From a bacterium D16-76 (GTDB lineage Bacteria; Bacillota; Clostridia; Oscillospirales; Acutalibacteraceae), in the NCBI GenBank assembly GCA_009917445.1, contig QZEE01000017.1, positions 1 through 64,000 of the forward strand: 64,000 bases of DNA, given 5' to 3'. Positions within the stretch are counted from its first letter, which is position 1; the number at the start of each line of letters is the position of its first letter. Below are positions 50,445 to 58,115 of this stretch, piece after piece. A program made the position numbers and the translations under genes. The notes under the pieces are model-generated. The model made no database searches. It was not told the origin of the DNA and saw only the letters and a list, made by a program, of their open reading frames with translations.

Positions 50445-51218
50445 TCACAACGGGAAAAGCTCCATAACCTTCCATCCCAAAGCAAGGCTCGCCAAATTAG
50501 CCACAACCGTGCAGGCCGCCGTGACAAGCTTCCTCTTTTCCCGGATAAACACACAAAACAGCACAAGCTCTAAAAGGAAAATAACCGGCTCGGCAAAAAC
50601 CAAGGTCATCACAAAAATCCCGTGGCTGTCCAAATACTGGCCCATGAGGAACACATTGAGCCCAGCCTGGGTCAACAGGTTGACAAACAGGAACGTCTCC
50701 CAGCTACCCTTCTCCCGATAGCCGAACAGCCAGAACACAGCCCCTTCCAGCAGCAGCGTAGACAGCACCCGCAAGGCGATTTTCAAAGGTACCCACCAAA
50801 AAGGCTGCTCGCCAGGGAGGATAACCCCCTTTTTCAAGTCCAGGGTCACCAAGCGGCTATAGCCGGCATGGCTTTTTGGCGTGTTTTCCAGGGGCAGCAC
50901 CAGGTCAACCCCCTCCCCCTGCGCGACCAGCTCTACATTCACCTCTGGGCCCATATGGTACCAATTTTCCAACACCCAGGGGGTGAGCACATCGTACCAC
51001 TGATAATAACGCGTCCAGGGGCGGCGGGCCAACTCCAAGGGCTTTTCCTTTACCTGCTTTGTCTGCACGTCGGTAACACGCACAGATACCTTTAAATCCT
51101 CCGGCCCGCCCCGCACCAAGATAATCAGGCTGGGCGGCTCGGCAGCATTGGCCAGGGCCGCCACCGGTATCACCCAGGCAAGCAGGACCGCAAGGGCCGC
51201 TATCCTCCATTTTTTCAT
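50445..51218 (-). CDS. Unknown membrane protein with extracellular domain
   Basis: A 257-residue protein. The signal peptide (IAALAVLLAWVIPVAALANA) is followed by a beta-rich extracellular part of about 110 residues (SLIILVRGGPEDLKVSVRVTD), then four membrane helices in the C-terminal half (ALRVLSTLLLEGAVFWLFGY, then FVNLLTQAGLNVFLMGQYL). No known family. It sits between a copied and an intact 3' end of the M23 gene, so its position may result from a duplication or insertion. Confidence 0.6.
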   Translation of the reverse strand: MKKWRIAALAVLLAWVIPVAALANAAEPPSLIILVRGGPEDLKVSVRVTDVQTKQVKEKPLELARRPWTRYYQWYDVLTPWVLENWYHMGPEVNVELVAQGEGVDLVLPLENTPKSHAGYSRLVTLDLKKGVILPGEQPFWWVPLKIALRVLSTLLLEGAVFWLFGYREKGSWETFLFVNLLTQAGLNVFLMGQYLDSHGIFVMTLVFAEPVIFLLELVLFCVFIREKRKLVTAACTVVANLASLALGWKVMELFPL

Positions 51219-51235
51219 CTTAACCCTCCCCTATA

Positions 51236-51268
51236 CAAAAAGACGCCCCCAAAGGAGCGCCTTTCCCT
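51236..51268 (-). terminator. Terminator of the M23 peptidase gene
   Basis: On the minus strand AAGGCGCTCC pairs imperfectly with GGGGGCGTCTT, followed by TTTTTG. It lies ten bases after the peptidase stop. Confidence 0.7.
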
Positions 51269-51278
51269 ATGCAAAATT

Positions 51279-52508
51279 TTACAGGAACTGCATGGGGTCT
51301 ACCCGGTTGCCGTTCTGGTAGACCTCAAAGTGCAGGTGGGGCCCCGTAACGTTGCCGGTAGCGCCCTCGTAACCCACAATCTGCCCGGCAGAGACATACT
51401 GCCCCTTGCTCACCGCCACGCTGCTTAAATGGGCGTAACGGGTGGTATAGGTGCCGTTATGGTAAATCAACACATAATACCCCCACGACATACCCCAAGA
51501 GTCGTAGTTGTTGGCCTCAATCACCTGGCCGGACTCCGCCGCCACCACCGCCGTGCCATAAGGCCCAGCAATGTCCAAGCCCTTATGCCCCGGGTAGCCG
51601 TTATAACCGGCCGATATGTAAGACACCCCCGGCAAAGGCCAAATGGGGTTAAACCCGGCTACACCGCCGCCCCCTGTGGGGTAGCTAACGCTTCCGCCGC
51701 CGCCCCCGCCGCCGTTATTGCCGGCCGCGGCGGCCTCTTCCGCCAAGCGCTTCTGCTCTTCCTCAAACTTGCGCTGGGCCTCTATCAGCGCGGCGATCTC
51801 GGCCTCGTTGGCGTCCAGCTCTTCCTGGTTGCGCTGCAGGGTGTTCTGGGTAGCGGCCTGGGCCCCCTGCAGGTCGGCAATGGCCTGGGCGTTCTCTTCA
51901 TACAGGCCGTCCAGCTCTTCCTGCTTCTGCTCCAAGCCCTTTTTCAGCTCGGCTACCTTTGCCTTCTTCTCCTCGCACTCCCTGCGTTCGTCCTCGGTGG
52001 CTTCCATATAAGCCTGTATCTTGTCCACCAATTCCTTGTCCTTGCGGCTCATCGCGTTGATCAGCTCAGCCCGGGCGGTAAAATCGCTGAGGCTGGTAGA
52101 GTCCAGCAAAATTTGCAGTGTGCTCACCGACCCTGTCTTATACAACGCCACCACCCGCTGGCGGAAAGCCTGGATGGTATCGCCCATTTCCTCTTCCGAC
52201 TTGTCCAGCTTCATAGTCAATTCTTTAATGCTATGGTTCAAGTCGTCAATATCCTTTATAGCGCTGTCGATCTGCCCTTCCACCACGTCGATCTGCTTTT
52301 GCAGGGTTTCCTGGTATTCCTGCTTCTGGGCCTCATCGTCCCGCAGCTGTTCCAGCTGGGCCTGCAGGTTGTCCCGCTCGGCCTGCAGCTGGCCCTGCTC
52401 GGCTTCGATCTCCGCGATGGTGCGGGCCACCGCGTTCAGGGGCATCATGGCAAACAGGCACAGGGCCAGCAGCCCCGCACCTATACGCTTTCTCAGCTTC
52501 CGTCTCAT
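51279..52508 (-). CDS. M23-family peptidoglycan endopeptidase (EnvC/PcsB-like)
   Basis: A 409-residue secreted protein. The signal peptide (GLLALCLFAMMPLNAVA) is followed by a long coiled coil (about 30-255), a Gly-rich linker (NNGGGGGGGS) and a C-terminal LytM/M23 domain (HKGLDIAGPYG, YAHLSSVAVSKG, GPHLHFEV). Zinc ligands are the H and D of HKGLD and the last H of HLHF. Coiled-coil M23 proteins act at division or engulfment, cleaving or activating cleavage of stem peptides. The signal-like N-terminus and the upstream AAGGAAG site support ATG 52508. Confidence 0.9.
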   Translation of the reverse strand: MRRKLRKRIGAGLLALCLFAMMPLNAVARTIAEIEAEQGQLQAERDNLQAQLEQLRDDEAQKQEYQETLQKQIDVVEGQIDSAIKDIDDLNHSIKELTMKLDKSEEEMGDTIQAFRQRVVALYKTGSVSTLQILLDSTSLSDFTARAELINAMSRKDKELVDKIQAYMEATEDERRECEEKKAKVAELKKGLEQKQEELDGLYEENAQAIADLQGAQAATQNTLQRNQEELDANEAEIAALIEAQRKFEEEQKRLAEEAAAAGNNGGGGGGGSVSYPTGGGGVAGFNPIWPLPGVSYISAGYNGYPGHKGLDIAGPYGTAVVAAESGQVIEANNYDSWGMSWGYYVLIYHNGTYTTRYAHLSSVAVSKGQYVSAGQIVGYEGATGNVTGPHLHFEVYQNGNRVDPMQFL

Positions 52509-52851
52509 CTTGTACCGACTTCCTTTCTGTAGCAGGGGCGGCGCCCCTTTTCAGCTCAATAGAGCGTTTTATTACATATTTGTAATATAATTGTACTCCT
52601 TTCGCGCCTTGTTATTTTTCCCAAAAAGAACTATACTGTGAATAAAATTTGAAATTGGCGCCTAAAGGAGAACCAGCACAAGATATAGTTGTTTTTGCCG
52701 CCCAAAAGTGTAAGAAAACCACCCCGCCCGCCGCGAGAAAAAGCGCCCCTCCCCCATCCCCCAAAGAACGCGGAAAGCGAAGCGCGGGATCCTTAAGGGG
52801 CTGGGCCCCTTAAGCGGGTCCTAAGGGCAGAGCCCTTAGCCGCCGGAGGCC
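52509..52851. repeat. Intergenic region with A/T-rich promoter zone and host repeat
   Basis: The part next to the peptidase gene (52555-52720) is A/T-rich and should hold its minus-strand promoter; no single element is compelling. Positions about 52770-52851 are a reverse copy of the GC-rich family: on the minus strand GCCTCCGGCGG, hairpin AAGGGCTCTGCCCTT, GACCCGC, hairpin TTAAGGGGCCCAGCCCCTTAA, then a GCTTCGCTTTCCGCG module. Confidence 0.55.
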
Positions 52852-53163
52852 CTACTTGCGGGCCACGTAATGATGGTAGCGCCGGGAAGGGGGCGGGGTG
52901 TAAATGGAGCGGGGGAGCTTCTGGGGCTTCTTGGGGGCGCAGGCGGCGCGCAGGAAGATGCGGCGCTTGGGAGGGCGGGAGGCCAGCATGGCGGCCAGGG
53001 CTACGCCTAAAAACCCCAAACCCACTAGGCCCCAGCCCCATATGCCCAGCAGACGGGCCCAGATTGAAGCCCCCTGGGCCGGTGAAAAAACGCCCAAAGC
53101 CCACAAAAGGGCAAAGGCCCCGGCGGTGAGGAACACCCAAAGGCGCGGGAAAACCGGTTTCAC
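52852..53163 (-). CDS. Small two-helix membrane protein
   Basis: A 103-residue protein: two hydrophobic segments (LWVFLTAGAFALLWALGVF and LLGIWGWGLVGLGFLGVALAAM) and a very basic, Arg/Pro-rich tail. GTG 53163 follows AAAGGGGGG. It lies 13 bases downstream of the next minus-strand gene and near spoIIP, so they may form an operon. No family recognised. Confidence 0.6.
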   Translation of the reverse strand: MKPVFPRLWVFLTAGAFALLWALGVFSPAQGASIWARLLGIWGWGLVGLGFLGVALAAMLASRPPKRRIFLRAACAPKKPQKLPRSIYTPPPSRRYHHYVARK

Positions 53164-53176
53164 GTTTTGCCCCCCT

Positions 53177-53464
53177 TTACTTGTGCGGGATGCAGCCGAA
53201 GTCACAGATAAAATCTATGGCCCGGTCCAGGCTTGTGGCGTCGAAGTCTGCCTCTGCCCCAAAAACCTTCACGTGCAGCCGGGGCGGGGCCGACTGCCTG
53301 TCCAGGGACAGGGGCGGCACGGTGTCGCCAAAGCTGAGCCTGCGGCCCTGGTAATCTACCACCACAAGGCCCGCCGCCGTTATAAAAACAAACAGCCCTA
53401 TGGCCAGGGCAAACCAAAAGGCCCGGCGCTCTTCCCGCCTGCTGCGTACCTCCCGCTTTTTCAT
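53177..53464 (-). CDS. Small single-pass membrane protein
   Basis: A 95-residue protein with a basic start (MKKREVRSRREERR), one membrane segment (FWFALAIGLFVFITAAGLVVV) and a short outside domain ending FICDFGCIPHK. The two late cysteines could form a disulfide. ATG 53464 is preferred to upstream in-frame codons for RBS and sense. Function unknown; position next to spoIIP hints at sporulation or division, without proof. Confidence 0.55.
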   Translation of the reverse strand: MKKREVRSRREERRAFWFALAIGLFVFITAAGLVVVDYQGRRLSFGDTVPPLSLDRQSAPPRLHVKVFGAEADFDATSLDRAIDFICDFGCIPHK

Positions 53465-53556
53465 GGCCAGCCCGCCTTTCCTGCTTTTTTCTATTAGCTT
53501 TACCCGGCAGCAGGGGGCTATGCCTGGCACTTTTTGGAAAATAGCGCGGAAACCCT

Positions 53557-54648
53557 TTAAGGCTTGGGCAATAGGGTCTCTGCCAGAACCTCCCCCAGCA
53601 GGCTGCCGGTGTACCGGGCCTCGCCAATGGTGTTGACTTCGGTGCCCACCTCAATAAGCAAAGAGCCCTTGGTGGCGTTCATGTTATATTTGCTGTTGGA
53701 AAAATTCATAGGCCGGGTAAGGCCGGGATACAGCCGCGCGGCGGTCTGCTGGACCCGCAGGGCCAGGTGCAGGTTATCCCGCCAGTCGGGGAAATCCCCC
53801 CAGCCGCCGTCGGCGTCGCAGCCGGCCAGCACCATAAACTGGGCGGCCTTGCGCCCGCCTACCTCGGCGGTGGGCTTATACTTTACCCCCTCCTGGGTGG
53901 TCATGGAATCCCTGTGCAGGTCAATGGTCACCTGGATGGTAGGGTACTGGGAAAGGTTGTTCTGCAAAACCTCCCAGGACCGGGCGTAGGAGCCGTTAAA
54001 CAGGGTGTCGTTCACGGTGGTGTCGTGCACCACGCCAATGCCCCGCTCTTCCAGCGCGCGCTTGACTTCCTCCCCCACGGCCACCACGCTCATGTCCTGG
54101 TTTTGGGTGCGGGTCTCCATGTCGGTGTAATAAAAGCCGGTGTGGCTTTTCACGTAAGCCTCGGACGTATGGGTGTGGTATAACAGCACCTCTATGCTGC
54201 CGTCGCCTTTCAGGTCTACCGCCGGGTCCTGCAAAAGCTCCGCCGCCAGGTCGGTGCCGGACTCGGTGGTGTCCTTCACAAAAAAGTTATCCACCTGCTG
54301 CCCGCCCCCCAGCTGGATCTCTTCTACCGGGCCCGTGCCGCGGCCGGGCTCGGGGGTAACGGCAAGGCCGGGCAGAAGGTCGCTGTGGAAGGGCACCACG
54401 CCGTCGTCCGGCAAAAAGGGCTCGGCTTCCTCCGATAAAGTAGCGCCGCCCACCTGGGGCGGGCTGGCAGGGGTAGGGGCGGGGGCGCCCTCCGGCTGGG
54501 GCTGGGCCTGCATGCCCGCCGCAAAAAGCAGGGCTTCGCCGCCCTGCTCCTTTGCCCATTGCTGCAGGCTGCCCCCGGCGCACCACAGGCACACCGCCGC
54601 CGACGCCACGATTATCAGGTTCCGAAAAAATCTGCCCAGCCTTTGCAT
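53557..54648 (-). CDS. spoIIP: Stage II sporulation protein P
   Basis: A 363-residue protein. The N-terminal membrane segment (IIVASAAVCLWCAGGSL) and a Pro/Ala linker precede the SpoIIP amidase/endopeptidase domain: LLYHTHTSEAYV, TIDLHRDSM, NSKYNMNATKGSLLIEVGTE (H in HTHTSE, H in DLHRD and the late E as likely zinc/catalytic residues). With SpoIID and SpoIIM it drives engulfment by degrading septal peptidoglycan. Confirms a spore-forming host. Confidence 0.92.
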   Translation of the reverse strand: MQRLGRFFRNLIIVASAAVCLWCAGGSLQQWAKEQGGEALLFAAGMQAQPQPEGAPAPTPASPPQVGGATLSEEAEPFLPDDGVVPFHSDLLPGLAVTPEPGRGTGPVEEIQLGGGQQVDNFFVKDTTESGTDLAAELLQDPAVDLKGDGSIEVLLYHTHTSEAYVKSHTGFYYTDMETRTQNQDMSVVAVGEEVKRALEERGIGVVHDTTVNDTLFNGSYARSWEVLQNNLSQYPTIQVTIDLHRDSMTTQEGVKYKPTAEVGGRKAAQFMVLAGCDADGGWGDFPDWRDNLHLALRVQQTAARLYPGLTRPMNFSNSKYNMNATKGSLLIEVGTEVNTIGEARYTGSLLGEVLAETLLPKP

Positions 54649-54736
54649 ATGTTTTACCCTTTTCCTTTCTGGTAAGTGAATAGAAACAGATTGGCGAAAA
54701 TTGTCGAAAAACAGTATTCCAATCTGAAAGAAACTG

Positions 54737-54745
54737 TGCTATACT
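54737..54745 (+). promoter_or_regulatory. Extended -10 promoter before a structured RNA
   Basis: TGCTATACT is a TGN-TATACT element with no strong -35. A start about seven bases later would fall at 54752, the first base of a long stem. Confidence 0.55.
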
Positions 54746-54751
54746 GTAAAC

Positions 54752-54859
54752 GCGAGACAACTGCATATCTGCTAAGGCACAGGGGACGATACTCTGGCAA
54801 AGGGTGTTTTCTCTCTTTACTCTTATACTCCTGTGTCTTAGGAATAGAGGTTGTCTCGC
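54752..54859 (+). ncRNA. Unidentified structured RNA or leader
   Basis: GCGAGACAAC (54752-54761) pairs perfectly with GTTGTCTCGC (54850-54859). Inside, CTAAGGCACAGG (54772-54783) pairs with CCTGTGTCTTAG (54830-54841), one mismatch. A pyrimidine-rich apical region of about 46 bases remains. A second hairpin, ATGAGAG/CTCTCAT, follows at about 54866-54899 before the gene at 54943. It could be a riboswitch-like leader or a small RNA. I do not recognise the family. Confidence 0.6.
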
Positions 54860-54942
54860 AAACAAATGAGAGGTGCACATTTGCAGATGCGTCTCTCATG
54901 TGGAGGCGCATTTTATTTTCTAAAACAAGGGAGCTGTTGGAC

Positions 54943-55602
54943 ATGGAAAAACTGAAAAAACTATGGGAAAAAACGGTAAAGCCAAAAATCCCCCCTCTCC
55001 TCATTTCTTTTGCCGTGGGGATGTTGGTTATGGGTATGATATGGATAAACGTCGCCCGCTCCACCCCTCAAAAAGAACCAGAAACGAAAACTATTATCAA
55101 GACCGTGGAGAAAGAGGTTGAAAAGAAAGTAAAGGTCACTACCGAGTTTGTGGAAGAGCATTTATCCGATATCGGCGAGCTTGCTACGGTAGAGGCCCAA
55201 TACATGGGAATCCTCCAAGTGGAGGATGAAGACGGCATATCTTTTATCAACAAAACGGGCTATTCCATGCTGTATACCATTGAGGCTAAGTGCGGCATCC
55301 GCTTTGAGGATATCCAAGTAAACGTTACCGAAGAAGAAGTCCTTGTCACGCTGCCCGAGCCCCAAGTGCTGTCCCGCCATGCCGATGGGAAAACGCTACA
55401 ATTCTTCGACGAAAAGTGGGCCTTGTTCAAAAGCAACGAGCTTAACGATGTCCCGGACGCTGTCGCTATGGCCGAAGAGGATTTTGACCAGCAGAAAGAT
55501 AAAATCCAGCAATACCTGGAGTTGGCTAAACAGCGCGCCATAACATCCGTACATAGCTTGCTGGAAGGCATTATTGGCGATAAAAAGCTGACTGTGAAAT
55601 AG
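54943..55602 (+). CDS. DUF4230-like membrane-anchored protein
   Basis: A 219-residue protein. One membrane segment (LLISFAVGMLVMGMIWINVA) is followed by a Lys/Glu helix and a domain of the DUF4230 type (ELATVEAQYMGILQVEDE, FEDIQVNVTEEEVLVTLPEPQVL). Biochemical function unknown. ATG 54943 after AAGGGAGC fits the start of the membrane segment. A/T richer than its neighbours, with its own structured leader, so it may have been acquired. Confidence 0.7.
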   Translation: MEKLKKLWEKTVKPKIPPLLISFAVGMLVMGMIWINVARSTPQKEPETKTIIKTVEKEVEKKVKVTTEFVEEHLSDIGELATVEAQYMGILQVEDEDGISFINKTGYSMLYTIEAKCGIRFEDIQVNVTEEEVLVTLPEPQVLSRHADGKTLQFFDEKWALFKSNELNDVPDAVAMAEEDFDQQKDKIQQYLELAKQRAITSVHSLLEGIIGDKKLTVK

Positions 55603-55630
55603 CCCTGCATGTTATCACGCTTAATATATA

Positions 55631-55673
55631 TGGCAAAGAGCGCTTGTTATGCAGGCGCTCTTTGCCATTATAT
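55631..55673 (+). terminator. Terminator after the DUF4230-like gene
   Basis: TGGCAAAGAGCGC (55631-55643) pairs perfectly with GCGCTCTTTGCCA (55655-55667), followed by TTATAT. Thirteen base pairs. Confidence 0.8.
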
Positions 55674-55708
55674 CCCTGCCAAGCCACAAAAAGTTTACAA
55701 AATCCCCC

Positions 55709-55737
55709 TTGTACAGCGGGCCGCGCTTTAGTATAAT
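55709..55737 (+). promoter_or_regulatory. Citrate synthase promoter
   Basis: TTGTAC (55709-55714), 17 bases, TATAAT (55732-55737), about 85 bases before the gene. Confidence 0.75.
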
Positions 55738-55823
55738 AAACTTTACAGAATATTTATACAATAAAGTATAAAGCGGAAACCCCTCCATAACCCTATGGGG
55801 TACAACGAGAAAGGAGAGATTCC

Positions 55824-57167
55824 ATGTCTATCTATTCGGAGATCCGGCAGGAGGTCCGGGAGCTTTCCAGGCTGTGCGTGGAAAACGGCCAGATCGACCC
55901 GGCCCTGTACCAGCAGTATGACGTCAAGCGCGGCCTGCGGGATTTAAACGGCAAGGGCGTGCTTACGGGCCTTACCAATATCTCAGAGATCGAGGCCAGC
56001 AAAGTAGTAGACGGCAAAAGCGTGCCCTGCGAGGGCCGGCTCTTTTACCGGGGCTACAATGTAGAAGAGCTTATCCGCAGCCAGCCCGGGGGCGACAACT
56101 TCGGCTACGAGCGCATTGCCTACCTGCTGCTTTTCGGCAGCCTGCCCCAAGAGGAAAGCTTCCAGAAGTTCTGCGGGCTGCTGTCCTTTTACCGCACCCT
56201 GCCCACCAGCTTTGTGCGGGACATCATCATGAAGGCCCCCAGCAGCGACATGATGAACACCCTGGCCCGCAGCGTGCTCACCCTATATTCCTATGACGAG
56301 GCGGCGGAAGATATTTCTGTTGAGAACGTTTTGCGCCAGTGCATCCAGCTGATCGCCCTGTTCCCGCTTTTGTCGGTGTACGGCTACCAGGCCTACCGCC
56401 ATTACCACGACGGCCAAAGCCTTTTCATCCACCAGCCGGACCCCAAGCTCTCCACCGCCGAAAACATCCTGCGCATCCTCCGGCCGGACTGCCGGTATAC
56501 CGAGCTGGAAGCCAAGGTGCTGGACATTGCCCTGATCCTCCACGCCGACCACGGCGGCGGCAACAACTCCACCTTTACCACCCATGTGGTCACCTCCTCG
56601 GGCACCGACACCTACTCGGCCATTGCCGCGGCCCTGGGCTCTTTAAAGGGCCCCAAGCACGGCGGGGCCAACATCAAGGTGGTGCAGATGTTTGAGGACA
56701 TCAAAGAGCACGTAAAGGACTGGGGCGACGAAGAGGAGATATCGGCCTACCTGCAAAAGCTGCTGCACAAGGAGGCCTTTGACCGCACGGGCCTGATCTA
56801 CGGCATGGGCCACGCGGTGTATTCCATGTCCGACCCCCGCGCCAAGACCATGGCCCGCTTTGTCCAGGGCCTTTCGGCGGAAAAGGGCCGCACCGAGGAA
56901 TATAAGCTTTACACCAATGTAGAGCGCCTGGCCGTGCAGCTGATCGCCAAGGAGCGGAAAATCTACAAGGGCGTATCTGCCAACGTAGACTTTTACAGCG
57001 GCTTCATCTACAGCATGCTGGACCTGCCCATGGAGCTTTACACCCCCATCTTCGCCATCTCCCGCATTTCCGGGTGGAGCGCCCACCGCATCGAGGAGCT
57101 TATCGGCGGCGGGAAGATCATACGCCCGGCGTACATGGCCGTGCAGCCCCGGCGGCCCATCCAGTAG
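55824..57167 (+). CDS. gltA: Citrate synthase
   Basis: A 447-residue type II-like citrate synthase. Catalytic region: H240/H243 in ILHADHGGGNNST, H279 in GPKHGGAN and D389 in SANVDFYSG. It joins acetyl-CoA and oxaloacetate to citrate. In fermentative Clostridia this feeds glutamate synthesis. RBS AAAGGAGAG, own promoter and own terminator, so a single-gene transcript. Confidence 0.93.
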   Translation: MSIYSEIRQEVRELSRLCVENGQIDPALYQQYDVKRGLRDLNGKGVLTGLTNISEIEASKVVDGKSVPCEGRLFYRGYNVEELIRSQPGGDNFGYERIAYLLLFGSLPQEESFQKFCGLLSFYRTLPTSFVRDIIMKAPSSDMMNTLARSVLTLYSYDEAAEDISVENVLRQCIQLIALFPLLSVYGYQAYRHYHDGQSLFIHQPDPKLSTAENILRILRPDCRYTELEAKVLDIALILHADHGGGNNSTFTTHVVTSSGTDTYSAIAAALGSLKGPKHGGANIKVVQMFEDIKEHVKDWGDEEEISAYLQKLLHKEAFDRTGLIYGMGHAVYSMSDPRAKTMARFVQGLSAEKGRTEEYKLYTNVERLAVQLIAKERKIYKGVSANVDFYSGFIYSMLDLPMELYTPIFAISRISGWSAHRIEELIGGGKIIRPAYMAVQPRRPIQ

Positions 57168-57174
57168 AATACGC

Positions 57175-57204
57175 AAAAGGGACGGCTTGCGCCGCCCCTT
57201 TTTT
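57175..57204 (+). terminator. Citrate synthase terminator
   Basis: GGGACGGC (57179-57186), loop TTGC, GCCGCCCC (57191-57198), TTTTTT. Confidence 0.85.
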
Positions 57205-57273
57205 ACGCCCCCGCTGCCCCGGGCGCCGCTGCCCGCGCCGCTTTGCGGACCCATGAATTCCCGAAATCCCCCC

Positions 57274-57302
57274 TTGTAAAGTGTGGTACCGTGTGATATA
57301 AT
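57274..57302 (+). promoter_or_regulatory. Promoter of the plsC-ispH-rpsA operon
   Basis: TTGTAA (57274-57279), 17 bases, TATAAT (57297-57302), 130 bases before plsC. Confidence 0.7.
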
Positions 57303-57431
57303 ACTTTTTAACAAAATGGGGTGGTGTATGCCCGCAAAGCTTTATGTAAAAGCCTGCATGTATTATACTAAACGTATAATAAAAACCGACTTTCCCGCTT
57401 GCGCCTGCCCCATGGAGAGAGGAGCGGAGAC

Positions 57432-58115
57432 GTGGCAAAAAAGAAAAGGGATAGCAAGAGGAAAATGTGGCTGTACGCGGTCGGGCAGTTTTTGCTCACG
57501 CTGTTTTACTACCCGGTGTTCCGCATGCGGGTGCGGGGGCGGGAGAACATCCCCCGGGGCGGGCCGGTGCTGCTGTGCTGCAACCATGCGGCCAAGCGCG
57601 ACCCGGTCATGCTGGGGGTCTCGGTTACCCGCCAGGTGTTCTATATGGCCAAGGAAGAGCTTTTCCAGGGCCGCTTTTTAGGCGGGCTGCTGCGCAGGCT
57701 GGGGGCTTTCCCGGTGCTGCGGGGCAGCGGCGGGGCTGACGCCTTGCAGGAGGCCGTGGGCCTTTTGGACCAGGACGCCATGGTGGGTGTCTTTATCGAG
57801 GGCACCCGCTCGAAAACCGGGAAGCTGGGCCGGCCCAAAACCGGCGCGGCCCTGCTTGCCTGGCGCACCAAGGCCCCGGTGGTGCCGGTGTGCATCACCA
57901 GCGAGGACGGCAGGCCCCCCCGGATGTTCAAGCGCACCGTGGTAGAATTCGGCAGGCCCATCCCTTTTGAGGAGCTTGACATGCCGGACGATTCCAGCAT
58001 GCAGCTGCGCAAGGCCAGCCGCAAGATCATGGCGCAGATCGCCGCCCTACGGGCCCGGGCCCTGGAAGATTTCGGCCTGCCCCCCGAGGACGGCGCGGGA
58101 GAGGGGGATGGCTGA
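57432..58115 (+). CDS. plsC: 1-acyl-sn-glycerol-3-phosphate acyltransferase
   Basis: A 227-residue PlsC-type enzyme. The catalytic NHAAKRD motif (H52, D57) is followed by AKEELFQG, FIEGTRSKTG and KAPVVPVCIT. It acylates lysophosphatidic acid to phosphatidic acid at the membrane. GTG 57432 follows GAGAGGAG. Its stop overlaps the ispH-rpsA start by eight bases, a common Clostridia order, usually with cmk upstream; no cmk is seen here. Confidence 0.88.
   Translation: MAKKKRDSKRKMWLYAVGQFLLTLFYYPVFRMRVRGRENIPRGGPVLLCCNHAAKRDPVMLGVSVTRQVFYMAKEELFQGRFLGGLLRRLGAFPVLRGSGGADALQEAVGLLDQDAMVGVFIEGTRSKTGKLGRPKTGAALLAWRTKAPVVPVCITSEDGRPPRMFKRTVVEFGRPIPFEELDMPDDSSMQLRKASRKIMAQIAALRARALEDFGLPPEDGAGEGDG

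Noticed and set aside
57283-57681. 132-codon frame overlapping plsC
   Set aside because: Cysteine-rich shadow frame over the plsC start; plsC has the motifs and RBS.
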